DNA of 64,000 nucleotides, taken from NCBI GenBank assembly GCA_963971575.1, contig OZ020624.1, forward strand, positions 6,444,903 to 6,508,902. The letters are read 5' to 3'. Source of the DNA: Liopterus haemorrhoidalis (Eukaryota > Arthropoda > Insecta > Coleoptera > Dytiscidae). A program made the translations under genes and the position numbers. Shown in pieces: positions 22,135-32,406 of this stretch; the first letter of the stretch is position 1; the number at the start of each line of letters is the position of its first letter. The notes under the pieces are model-generated. The model had not been told where the DNA came from. It worked only from the letters and a program-made list of their open reading frames with translations, and did no database searches.

Positions 22135-22589
22135 TAATAAATACAGGGTAATAAACTAAAATTTTATGACAGAAAGTAAAATAAATTTAGGAATGAATTC
22201 GTCCGTCTCATTCTTTATGCTAATTCGTAATACTATAAAAGCTCTTGTCTGTGCGAAAGCTGTATCCCAAACATGAAATTAATAATGGTAAAAGCCATTC
22301 GGCCGAGATATAAAACTTCTTGTTGTAAAACCCACCCTGGAATTCTTATTTAATTATCTTTATTGTTATTAAGGATAAATTAAAACATAATTAATTGCTT
22401 TTATTTTCTTGTCCTAAATATAAAACCAAATAAAAAATTCAAGATAAAAAATGTTAAAATTTTTATTAAATAAAATGATAAATATATTGTGCGATGTTAC
22501 GGATGTAAAAATTCAAGTAAAAGATAACTGTTAGCTCGAGCGTGATAGTGATATAACAATGATCTTACAATGATTTAACGAATATATGA
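22135..22589. other. AT-rich spacer
   Basis: No gene or repeat recognised. Confidence 0.35.
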
Positions 22590-22970
22590 CTATACTCTAT
22601 CTCCGAAAGACTGATAGTAATAAAATTTATTATTTGTAAAAAGTTATTATATTATCACACAGAAGCGGTAAAACAAAAGCGACAAAATATGAATAGTTCG
22701 AAACGAAATATTGTTAAAAACAACCGAGTGTGCCGCACATAGTATATGGGAATACGAACTAGGGTTAAACACAATAGACCATAAAAATTTGACCATAAAA
22801 TTTTGAGGAAAAATATGGTAAATATGGTCACAGGCGTGCGTTTAATAAAATGATAAATAGTAATATAGAAATACACAAAACCAATTTAAATGTGTTTAAA
22901 ATGTGCACGCCACTGGGAACTGTCTGTCAAAATGATTTATTACTATCAGTCTTTCAGAGATAGAGTATAG
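22590..22970. mobile_element. MITE with CTATACTCTATCTC termini
   Basis: CTATACTCTATCTCCGAAAG continuing to CTGATAGTAATAAA is repeated inverted at the right (TTTATTACTATCAG ... GATAGAGTATAG), a TIR of about 34 bp with one mismatch. A hydrophobic 73-codon frame inside has no motif and is probably chance. Confidence 0.75.
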
Positions 22971-23143
22971 AGAACGGATTTTTAGGCATTTGCATTTCTT
23001 CAATTTTGATAGGTTTGCACTAAAATTTAAAAAAAGTCAGCTGTGGCCACCACAGGACCGACCGCCATCATAAACTTCTTGTATAAAATACATTCTAGCA
23101 GCACAGTAGAAATAACTTGGCCTAATATTTTCTAACAGAGATA

Positions 23144-23720
23144 CAGATGATTCCGCTTAATTGGGCCATCGCTTAATTGGGGCAGCCGCTTATTTGGGCC
23201 AAATCTCAAAGAACAGAAACCAAACCAAGGAACCAACAGTAAATTTACATGTTTAATTGGGACAACATTCCGCTTAATTGGGACAGTAAATTTAAGATTA
23301 CAGTACATATTATGTTAACATATTCTCAAGAAAAAATATATACAAAGAATTTAATATTACAGCGTTATTTTATGCAGGAAGGAAATGAAGGCAGCCGCAC
23401 TGAATACCTGTGCTGATTTTGTAGAAGTGAAATGTTACAAAAACAGAAGACAGACTACACTTGACGCATTTTTGCATTGAATTAAATTGTATGTACCTAT
23501 TTATTATTTTATTTTAGAATTTATTATTATTTTTTCTTAAAAGTTTATATTTTTTGGTTATATGTAATTTATAGTTTTGTCCAAGAGTTTATAAAGTAAA
23601 ATTATTGAAAGAAAAATATATATTGTTTAATTTTATGTGAAATTCGCTTAATTGGGGCAGCCGCTTAATTGGGCCAAAATACCTAAGCCCCGATGTGTCC
23701 CAATTAAGCGGAATCGACTG
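23144..23720 (+). mobile_element. pogo/Tigger-type deletion derivative with TA duplication
   Basis: Termini CAGATGATTCCGCTTAATTG and (reversed) CAGTCGATTCCGCTTAATTG are the CAGTCGANTCCGCTTA type of pogo/Tigger elements. TA flanks both ends. Internal copies of CCGCTTAATTGGG occur at both ends. Copy B5 preserves the unoccupied site (GAGATATTATTTATC), which confirms the boundaries. Confidence 0.85.
23378..23476 (+). pseudogene. Tigger-like transposase C-terminus remnant
   Basis: A 32-codon frame reads KEMKAAALNTCADFVEVK, then CYKNRRQTTLDAFLH, then a stop. The ending RQTTLD.F is the usual C-terminus of pogo/Tigger and jerky-type transposases. The DNA-binding and DDE domains are deleted. Confidence 0.55.
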
Positions 23721-24014
23721 TATTATTTATCATGACCATGGAAACGTTACATATAAGTAGGAAAAAATAGATACTTGTCTCAAATAAAAGTTATTATTTA
23801 TTGTATTTATAGCAACTTTTGTTAAATAAATTTTTTCGAAATATTTTTCTGTTGCTAAATATTCGCAAAAATCTTAAAATCGACACGAGTAAACTTCCAT
23901 TTTTACCAAAAGTTGATCAACTCGTGCCACTGATGTCAGAAGCTTAAATATGAAGTTTTATAATAATCCTTTCAGCCGAATTTGCTCTGAACGTGTACAC
24001 AGACAGACGGACAG

Positions 24015-24048
<34 letters not shown>

Positions 24049-24178
24049 CGACAGACATCATGCTAAAAATAGTCAAAACGTTATGTAGAGACCTCAATTC
24101 GTGGAGATCCATCGAAATCTCGAAATGTCAAAATCGGTATGATCACAATACCTCCCTTATATATGTTGGCGGTCGGTA

Positions 24179-24412
24179 ATAAGTGCACTTCACACAATTT
24201 GTTATCATTATATGCAAATAAATTTTTGCCTATTTTAACTAATTTTTACATTTTATTGCCAAAAACTAAGAATTTTGGCGCCTAAATTAAGCTTTAAATT
24301 TTTTTTTATCTATGTTTGTCAATGTGAAATATATTAATTTTAGTTATGTAAACGGATTTGTTGACGTGAGAATAGGGGATACGAATAAAATTTATATTTT
24401 CCTAAAAGTACA
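24179..24412. other. AT-rich spacer
   Basis: Nothing recognised between two oppositely oriented family B copies. Confidence 0.35.
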
Positions 24413-24561
24413 TTTTTACCGACCGCTAACATATATTAGGGAGGTATTGTGATCATACCGATTTTGACATTTCGAGATTTCGATAGTGCTCCACGAATTG
24501 AGGTCCCTACATAACGTTTTGACTATTTTTAGCATGATGTCTGTCGGTCTGTCTGTCCGTC

Positions 24562-24632
<71 letters not shown>

Positions 24633-25079
24633 GTACACGTGCAGAGCAAATTCGGCTGAAAGGATTTTTATGCAACTTCATATTTAAGCTTCTGCCATCA
24701 ATGGCACGAGTTGATCAACTTTTGGTACAAATCGGTTGACTAAAAATGGGAGTTTACTCGTGTCGATTTTAAGATTTTTATGAATATTTCACAACAGAAA
24801 AATATTTCGAAAAAATTTATTGAACAAAAGTTGCTATAAAAGCAATAATTAATAACTTTTATTTGAGACGTTTTTTGATAAAACGAAAAATTTCGAATAA
24901 TTATTGTAAAATTTTACCGAAATTTTTTCCAAGTCTCAATTTTTTCATACTATATAATACTAAATAATATCTCTGTTAGAAAATATTAGGCCAAGTTATT
25001 TCTACTCTGCTGCTAGAATGTATTTTATATAAGTACTTCATGATGGCGGTCGGTCCTGTGGTGGCCACAGCTGATTTTT
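24413..25079 (+). mobile_element. Family B HINE-like element, copy B3 (full length)
   Basis: TTTTTACCGACCGCTAACAT, GTCT/GTCC array (24539-24631), TGTACACGTGCAGAGCAAAT, body, GATGGCGGTCGGTCCTGTGG, hairpin CTGTGGTGGCCACAG and terminal CTGATTTTT. Its final T-run is shared with the start of A5. Reference copy for family B. Confidence 0.85.
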
Positions 25080-25126
25080 AGGGTTTTGTAGGTATGACCA
25101 AAAAACCCTTATACCGTAATTTTGTC

Positions 25127-25184
<58 letters not shown>

Positions 25185-25995
25185 TCGGTAAAAATTCTAA
25201 CAACTCTTTGACCCGCACATAGGAAAAATACTAAAACATCTAAAAAACATACCCCCCTAAAAATATAAACAAATATGTGCTCATCGAAAACAAAAATATT
25301 TTTTTTTAATTCTGAGTAGGGTATCAAATGAAAGCCCTTAGTATGTGGATTAACGATCAAATTTTTATTTTTGCAAAATAAATTATTTTGATGCGACGTT
25401 TGCCAAAGTTGTGCAAAAAAAAATTTGTCCCATACCCTGTAGCCCAGATGGTTTAAACTAAAAATCTAAAAAAATTCTAAGTAATGTATATTGGTGTGAA
25501 CCGAAATAGTACAACAGGAATTTTTGATTAGATTATGTTTTCGGAAAATAACGCATTTTTTGTGGTTTTTGGTTCACAAAGTACAAAAGTTATACCAATG
25601 TGAGACACTCATATGCAAGGCGTGCGATAGCGTAATGGGTTAGAGCACTGGTGTCGTAAGCTTAAATGCACTGGAAAACGAAGGGTTTCGAGTTCGAGTA
25701 CGGAGTTAATTTTATTTTTTCTGTTTTTGTTTTGTTTTTTTTTTTGTTGTAATTATTTTGTCAAAATTCTAGTTATATTTTGACAAATGTTGTATTTAAT
25801 TTTTAAGAGCGTAAATTTAATAACCAGTCTTATTATATGATTAACAGACGATAATTTATTTTAAAAAGATCGTTCATTTTGCCGTGATTACTACAAAGTA
25901 AAATTTGTTCTGCACACTCAGCATACCGCCTTAACTTATTATATACCTGCGAAACCCTGAAATGTGTGAATATTCACACTTCACATCAATTTTTA
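25075..25995 (+). mobile_element. Family A HINE-like element, copy A5
   Basis: Begins exactly in the 3' T-run of B3. It has a long GTCT array (25128-25184), lacks about 45 bp after TTCGGTAAAAATT (the GTAGCCAAACGGC block), and has the A6/A9-type 3' half (TACAAAGTAAAATTTGTTCT), hairpin GTGTGAATATTCACAC and CATCAATTTTT end. Confidence 0.75.
25624..25706 (+). other. tRNA-like pol III promoter segment in A5
   Basis: A-box-like TAGCGTAATGGGTTAGAGCA and B-box-like GAGTTCGAGTACG, then TTTTATTTTTT. Nearly the same segment occurs in A6 and, more diverged, in A9. Confidence 0.6.
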
Positions 25996-26911
25996 GAATA
26001 CTTTTCAGTGGCGTAGTAAATTAAAGATTTAAGTTTTTTTTTTAAATTAAATTTCAATGATTCTCTATTTATTCAACTATACAATTTATACTCAAGGTTA
26101 ATTTTTACAAAATTCAACATGAATTTGTTCAAATTAACAATATATGTAAAATATATATCATAGAAAAATAATTGTTAATAGGTGTAAAATCTATCATTCC
26201 TCATTCCTGTCTTGTACTGCCCAACTGATATGTCCACCTTTTGTTGATGTTAATTTGGAGTCTTATCTCCTCTGCTTCACTTATTAATTCTTCCATTATT
26301 TCGTTCAATACTTTGCATTTTGGCTTTCGGATGCGTCGGGCAAAAGTTTCATTCTACATACTTAATTTTGTTACACTTTATTTAACGACTTATTAACGAT
26401 ATTTATTTGAAAAGATCTTAGTAAGTTAAATTTAATGGACACCCCTTTGATAAAGACTAACATTATCTGTCCCTTTCCATAATATATGAGGACACCCTAC
26501 AAACTACAACAATTCCAACTGTCACCTTAAAATGGACTGTCGAATTTTAAACATTTTCCTCTGACCAAAAACAAAAAAACATCTCCTTTCCAGGAAGAGA
26601 AATGGCACATGTTCACCCTTGGCAGTGTGCCCAACACAAGAAATCAAAAAATTCCTCACATAACATCTGACCTAATTTGCACATTTAAATTCAGCATTGC
26701 AAATGAGCCTGGTTATATTCTTTATTTTGTTTAATATATTTTAAGGAGTTGTTGACCTAGTTAAAGGATGTTCTAAATGATGAAGTCATTCATAAGGGTT
26801 TCGAGGTTTGAATATTTAAATTTACTGCATTTAATACTAGGACAAATTGGAATATTTAGTATGTCTAGTACATATAATTCAAATGCATTCAAGATTTATT
26901 AAAAAAAAATA
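25996..26911. other. Spacer with a weak RT-like fragment
   Basis: Minus strand 26225-26345 reads KVLNEIMEELISEAEEIRLQ, then INIKR, which resembles the segment after YADD in some LINE RTs (..L..A...GL.IN..KTK). No stop in that stretch, but it is too short to be sure. The rest shows nothing. Confidence 0.3.
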
Positions 26912-27820
26912 TTGATGTGAAGTGTGAATATTCACACATTTCAGGGTTTCGCAGGTATATAATAAGTGAAGGCGGTATGCTGAGTGTGTAGGACAAATTT
27001 TACTTTGTAGTAATCACGGCAAAATGAACGATATTTTTAAAATAATTTATCGTCTGTTAATCATATAATAAGACTGGTTATTAAATTTACGCTCTTAAAA
27101 ATTAAATACAACATTTGTCAAAATATAACTAGAATTTTGACAAAATAATTTCAACATAATAAAAATGCAAAAAAAACAGAAAAAATTAAATTCACTCCGT
27201 ACTCGAACTCGAAACCCTTTGTTTTCCAGCGCATTATAGCTTACGACACCAGGGCTCTAACCCATTACGCTACCGCACGCCTTGCATGTGAGTGTCTTAC
27301 ATTGGTATAACTTTTATAATTTGTGAACCAAAAACCACAAAAAATGCGTTATTTTCCGAAAACATAATCTGATCAAAAATTCCTGTTGTACTATTTCGGT
27401 TCACACCAATATACATTACTTAGATTTTTAGTTTAAACCATCTGGGCTACAGGGTGTAGGACAAAATTTTTTTTGCACAATTTTGGCAAAAATCGCATCA
27501 AAATAATTTAATTTGCAAAAATAAAAATTTGATCGTTAATCCACGTACTAAGGGCTTTCATTTGATACCATACTCAGAATTTAAAAAAAATATTTTTGTT
27601 TTCGATGAGCACATATTTGTTTATATTTTTAGGGGGGTATGTTTTTTAGATGTTTTAGTATTTTTCCTATGTGCGGGTCAAATAGTTGTATAAGCATGCC
27701 AAATTTAAACTCTTTAGGTTTAGCCGTTTGGCTACAATTTTTACCGAACAGACAGACAGACAGACAGACGACAAAATGACGGTATAAGGTTTTTTGGTCA
27801 TACCTACAAAACCCTAAAAA
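26912..27820 (-). mobile_element. Family A HINE-like element, copy A6
   Basis: Complete copy in reverse: 3' end TTGATGTGAAGTGTGAATAT with hairpin at the left, and the short GTCT array (27750-27772) and AGGGTTTTGTAGGTATG at the right. Closest to A5 and A9. Confidence 0.75.
27194..27277 (-). other. tRNA-like pol III promoter segment in A6
   Basis: Minus strand: TAGCGTAATGGGTTAGAGCC and GTTTCGAGTTCGAGTACGG, followed by T-runs. Same lineage as A5. Confidence 0.6.
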
Positions 27821-27925
27821 TGGCGATATTAGGTTTCAACAAATTATGACAAATTAGGAAAGATGTAGTGGCGTAAATAGGGGTATGCATGGTATTCCGT
27901 CGCATATGGATCCGATGCTCTAGGG

Positions 27926-28300
27926 CAGTGTTTCTCAACAAAAAACGCACCGCGGACCTGTAAAATATACAGGGTGTTTGTTTGAAACGGGGCACCCCGA
28001 AAATTTCCTTTATTTGTAAAGATACAAAAAATCTTCAGAACAAAAGTTAAACTAGACAAAAAGGCCCATCTAAAGGTTACTATAAGAATTCTGAAACACT
28101 TCCGGTTTCACCGGAAATGATGTCAACTTTGGATCTAACATAGGGAATCGATAATTTTATATTTTTTTCCTAAAAGTACATTAAATTAGCTTTACAATGA
28201 CACCAAAAAGTCATATTTTTATGTTAACCATTTCAAAATGGCGACCATTTATTTACAAAATAATAATCAACATAAGTTTTACAAAATTGAACGTAAATTA
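27926..28300 (-). mobile_element. Repeat C copy 1 (ACAGGGTGTTTGTTTG) behind a hAT end
   Basis: CAGTGTTTCTCAAC at 27926 resembles a hAT end. At 27970, ACAGGGTGTTTGTTTGAAAC begins a 330-bp block that is repeated with few changes at 36510-36836 (CTTCCGGTTTCACCGGAAAT palindrome, CATTTCAAAATGGCGACC). The terminus and the second copy suggest the end of an IS630-like transposon. Confidence 0.55.
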
Positions 28301-28781
28301 AATAGACAAATAATATTGTTATTTGTCTATGGCTACAGAGTACGGCCATTTTATGTATTTGTGACGTTCTGTAAACAGCAAAAAAATTATTAAAATACAC
28401 CGTGCATAAAATTAAAATGGAAAAAATTCATTAAATTAATTCATTAATTATTATTTAATTTTTATTTAATTTTAGTTTTCACTACTGAAAAAAAAAATCA
28501 AGGAAAAATCGAGGTATATAATTTTGATTCATGACTGACGTGAACTAATCTGACAGTAAAAACGCCGCCTAAAATTGTAGGGTTAGATTTTATAAACATT
28601 ACGTCACAAGAACGCTCGCTCTGTTAGTGCTCTATTCATGACGTCACCATCAACTGTTCGCTCAGCGCTCGCTCTACTCTGTACAACTCGAATGCACCCA
28701 ATGTCTCATTACCTGTATTTACCTGATTAATCCCCTAACGACTTTTATTTTGTTCCCCAATGTCAAACAAAAAATGCGTGG
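28301..28781. other. Spacer with a small hairpin
   Basis: TAGACAAATAA ... TTATTTGTCTA at about 28302-28332 is a hairpin. ACGTCA/TGACGTC motifs and a GC-richer stretch lie at 28540-28700. No gene recognised. Confidence 0.3.
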
Positions 28782-28998
28782 ACAGCGATTTTAATCACCT
28801 CAAGAAGCTGTTGAAGCCTTCGAAAACCATATTTTTGAGATTCCAACTTCAGAGTGAAAAAAATTTTTCGCGAATTGGTTTGAACGCATGCAAAAGTGTA
28901 CAAATGTTAAATTTTGAAAAACAATAAAATAGTTTGACAAAAAAAAACATTTTTCTTTCTTATTTTTTGTAAAATCTTAAAAGGTAGCCCTTGTATCA
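28782..28998 (+). pseudogene. mariner transposase C-terminus remnant
   Basis: Reads SPQEAVEAFENHIFEIPTSE, an in-frame TGA, then KKFFANWFERMQKCTNVKF. This matches the mariner C-terminal region (EFE..SEW.KCF..WFERMQKCI...GEYFEKQ). The end AAAAGGTAGCCCTTGTATC is the mariner terminus. Stop codons and the absence of the catalytic part make it dead. A related remnant lies at 45208-45428. Confidence 0.65.
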
Positions 28999-29005
28999 TA
29001 CATTA

Positions 29006-29532
29006 CAGGCGGCCCTCGACTTTCGCACATTCTACTTTGGCACAATTCGCTATTTCGCACATTTTTAAAAAATATATTTTTAAAGATTTTTGTCAAAGGT
29101 TGTGTTGCGTTCACTCATACATCGCGCTCAATCAGTCATTCTCAGAATCATTATAGAGCTATAGAACTCTGTATCAAGAAAAGAAGAAAAAGGGTGATAT
29201 TTAATTAACTCTCACAACAGTATTAGTGTGTTGTTTTTTTGGCACAAGTTGGCACAAGCGTATAATATCTGGTGGGGATTACTTTGAAGGGGACAAAATA
29301 GTTATTCTTGAATAAATAAATAATTTTTGATAAAACACAAAATTCGCGATACTTTTTGAACAGACCTCGTATATTTTAAATATGTAATATGTTCCTATTA
29401 TTGATAAATAAATACATACATATTTTAGATTACAATTTTTGAAGTTTTTTTTTATATCCCTCTACTTTCGAACATTCAACATTTACACACACTTTCAGGA
29501 ACCAATTATGTGCGAAAGTCGAGGGCCGCCTG
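29006..29532. mobile_element. MITE with CAGGCGGCCCTCGACTTTCG termini
   Basis: The TIR CAGGCGGCCCTCGACTTTCG(CACA) is perfectly inverted at the right and TA flanks both ends. The type of end fits pogo/Tigger-like elements. A mariner 3' end is nested inside it. Confidence 0.8.
29251..29374 (+). mobile_element. mariner 3'-end fragment nested in MITE
   Basis: Reads GGDYFEGDKIVILE then a stop, as in mariner C-termini. It ends with GCGATACTTTTTGAACAGAC and CTCGTAT, the reverse of a mariner TIR. Confidence 0.55.
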
Positions 29533-29534
29533 TA

Positions 29535-29789
29535 TTGCAAATATCCCATGTTTCACAGGACATAGATGAACAATGTTCTGCTATGCAGACTGAAAAAAAA
29601 GTTGAAGCAAAAAGTAGTAAAATAATTTGTGACATGACGTGAAATATTACTTAAACTACAATATCAAGTCTCACAACAATTTGTTTACTAAACACCGCGA
29701 CGACAACAATCCCAACTATTCGTGACGGCGTCACGGCGTCATGGCGTCACCTTTATAAGGACGCTATTTAATCTCGCAATATCACAGCA
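29535..29789. promoter_or_regulatory. Possible promoter: GGCGTCA repeats and TATAAG
   Basis: GTGACGGCGTCACGGCGTCA continuing to TGGCGTCAC at 29722-29750 is three tandem GGCGTCA units with TGACG half-sites. CCTTTATAAGG follows at 29751-29760. The stretch is GC-richer than its surroundings. No transcript evidence, so promoter status is inference. A 30-codon open frame lies upstream (29535-29640) without motif. Confidence 0.3.
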
Positions 29790-29954
29790 ATGGCGGTAAC
29801 CGCAATTCTTCCTCGCATCCAGGGATCTGTGAGCAGGACAACCAGCTACGTAACGCGCTCTAAATATGTCAACCAAGTATTTGGGACAGTTGGAAAAAAT
29901 AATAAAATGGAGAAAATAGAAAGTAATTGCATACTCAGATGTTTTATTGGATAA
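29790..29954 (+). CDS. Small ORF, 54 codons, unknown
   Basis: ATG at 29790: MAVTAILPRIQGSVSRTTSY, then VTRSKYVNQVFGTVGKNNK, then MEKIESNCILRCFIG and TAA. The N-terminus is basic and lacks acidic residues for about 40 positions, like a mitochondrial targeting sequence, but that is only composition. It could be a first exon (possible donor GTATTT at 29877) or chance. It lies just after the TATAAG motif and before a region of tandem repeats. No family recognised. Confidence 0.25.
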   Translation: MAVTAILPRIQGSVSRTTSYVTRSKYVNQVFGTVGKNNKMEKIESNCILRCFIG

Positions 29955-30167
29955 AATAACAATATTACTGGCTTTTCAAGTCGTCAAATATTGTTATAAA
30001 TAACAGAACGTGGATAAGTCATTTTCAGTTTGTAGATTTTTCGGAAATATCTATTATCGTACATATATAATTAGCTACCGTGTGTTAGTGATCTTCGTAA
30101 CACTGTGACGGCATTTTTCCTAAAGTTCTCGTGATTGGCTAACTGGGGACTCTTCAGGTCTCTTGAT
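29955..30167. other. Lead-in to the tandem array
   Basis: From 30060, ACATATATAATTAGC, TAACACTGTGACG and GTGATTGGCTAACTGGGGAC form a block that recurs at 31545-31640 and 31857-31960. Confidence 0.5.
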
Positions 30168-31455
30168 TGACAGGTATTTTGCAGATTTGTTCTCTAAGAA
30201 TCTACGAATATAATTACATATAGAATGTGTAGAATTTCGTAGGCATAAACAAGAAACTCTAGATACTTTTATGTCCTTTGACTGATATCAACAATATTTC
30301 GTAGTTTTATTCTCTAAGAAACTGTGAATAAAATAACATAGAAATGTCTAGGGTTTCGTGGGCATAAACAAGAAATTCTAGACACTCCTATATCCTATGA
30401 TCGACATGAAAAATATTTTGCAGATTTATTTTCTAAAAATCTGCGGAAAAAATATCATATAGAAATTTCTAGGATTTCGTAGGCATAAACAAGAAACTAT
30501 AAACATTCCTATATCCTTTGACTGATATCAACAATATTTTGCAGATTTAATCTCTAAGAATCTACGAATATAATTACATAAAGAAATGTCTAGGGTTTCG
30601 TAGGCATAAACAAGAAACTCTAAACACTCCTATATCCTACGATCGATATGGAAAATATTTTGCAGATTTATTCTCTAAGAATCTACGGATAATCAACCTA
30701 TAGAAATGTTTAGAGTTTCGTAGGCATAAACAAGAAACTGAAGACACTACTATATCCTTTGATTGATATGAAAAATAATTTGCAGATTTATTATTTAAAA
30801 ATCTGCGGATAAAACAACTTATAGAAATATCTAGGGTTTCGTGGGCATAAACAAGAAACCCTAAGGTACTCCTATTATCTTTGACCGATATGTACAGTAT
30901 TTTGCAGATTTATTCTCTAAGTATCTACAAATATAATTACATACAGAAATGTCTAGGGTTTCGTAGGCATTAACAAGAAATTCTAGACAATCCTATCTCC
31001 TTTGATCCATATAAACAATATTTTGCAGATTTATTTTCTACGAATCTACGAATATAATTACATACATAAATATCTAGGGTTTCGTAGGCATAAACAAGAA
31101 ACTCTAGATACTCCTATATGCTTTGGCCAATATGAACAATATTTTGCAGATTTATTCTCTAAGAAACTGCGGATAAAATAAATATATAAATTTTTAGCGT
31201 TTCGTAGGCATAAACGAGAAACTTTAAACAGGCCTGTAACCTTTAACCGATATGAACAATATTTTGCAGATTTATTTATCTAAGAAATTACGAATACAAT
31301 TATATATAGAAATTTATAGGGTTTCGTAGCTATAAAAAAGAAACTTTGGACACTGTTATATCCTTTCACCCATATGAACAATATTTTGCAGATTTATTCT
31401 CTAAGAATCTACCAATATAATTACATACAGAAATGTCTAGGGTTTCGTAGGCATA
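30168..31455. repeat. Tandem array, about 121-bp units, 10-11 copies
   Basis: Units contain TTTTGCAGATTTATTCTCTA, AGAATCTACGAATATAATTA, AGGGTTTCGTAGGCATAAAC and AAGAAACTCTAGA. GCAGATTT recurs at 30181, 30541, 30663, 30782, 30904 and onward to about 31387 with 119-123 bp spacing. Divergence between units is about 10-20% by eye, so the array is not very young. Confidence 0.85.
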
Positions 31456-32120
31456 AATAAACGTCTCAAATTATTTTTAGTTTTAACAATATAAATCTAA
31501 TGTACTGAGTAAAAATGAAGCGTTTTAATCATAAAAAGTTTATGAATAACTTATATTAACAAGTGTCTGTATGTAGTGTCGGTAACATTATGACGTAAAT
31601 TTTTCCTAAGGTTCTCGTAATTGGCTAACTGGGGACACCTTGTCTCTTGATTGGCTGATAGGTGACACCTTGTCTCTTGATTGGCTGACAGGTGACACCC
31701 TCTCCCGTGATTGGCTAACTGGTGATATCCTGTCCCGTGATTAGTTGACCGGCGACGAAATTAACATACGTTAAAAAATAAAATTAAATACATATACAAA
31801 CAATTGAAATTTTTATATTATAAATCCGTCACTGTTGACGGGTAATAACCTAGTCCTACATATATAATTAGCAAGTGTGTGTATGTGATCTGGGTAACAC
31901 TGTGACGTCATTTTTTCCTAAGGTTCTCGTGATTGGCTAACTGGGGACTTTTGAGGTCTCTTGATTGACAGGTATTTTGCAGATTTATTCTCTAAGAATC
32001 TACGAATATAATTACAAATAGAAATGTGTAGGATTTCGTAGGCATAAACAAGAAATTCTAGATACTATATCTGTAAAATATGAACAATATTTTACAGATT
32101 TATTCTCTTAAATTTCCCAT
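31456..32120. repeat. CCAAT-box-like minisatellite and duplicated flank
   Basis: 31610-31756 holds five units of about 34-36 bp with GTGATTGGCTAACTGGGGAC or CTTGATTGGCTGACAGGTGA; every unit has ATTGG (reverse CCAAT). 31857-32060 repeats the start of the 121-bp array region (TAACACTGTGACGTCATTTT, GGTATTTTGCAGATTTATTC), so the whole block is duplicated. Confidence 0.75.
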
Positions 32121-32404
32121 TAAACTGAATTTATGTCGTATAAATAACGTAAGTTTATTATCTGCCTTGTTTATTTCAATATCTTATTAACCTATTTTAT
32201 GTTAAAAAAAATCACTTGCTTACCCTGTTACTACGCACATGCCCTAGTTGTAACTTATTTTAATTTTCCCGCTATACTGTATTTGTCCAGTGTAAATCGT
32301 ACTGGGTTCGCAGCGCTATCTACGTTATTCTAATTTAAAATAGACCATAGTTCTAGAACGTTCTTTGTAATATGTAACGATAGCAACTATAATGTGATGA
32401 CATA
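32121..32404. other. AT-rich spacer
   Basis: Nothing recognised before the Tc1 element. Confidence 0.35.
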
Positions 32405-32406
32405 TA

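Larger units (their letters stand above)
23031..24178 (-). mobile_element. Family B HINE-like element, copy B2 (interrupted)
   Basis: The 3' hairpin CTGTGGCCACCACAG and subterminal GGACCGACCGCCATCATAAA are at the left; the GTCT/GTCC array (24000-24058) and 5' end ACCGACCGCCAACATAT are at the right. A pogo/Tigger-type element is inserted at 23144-23720. Confidence 0.8.

Noticed and set aside
22655..22876. Hydrophobic 73-codon frame
   Set aside because: Inside a MITE; phenylalanine/isoleucine richness reflects AT-rich DNA.
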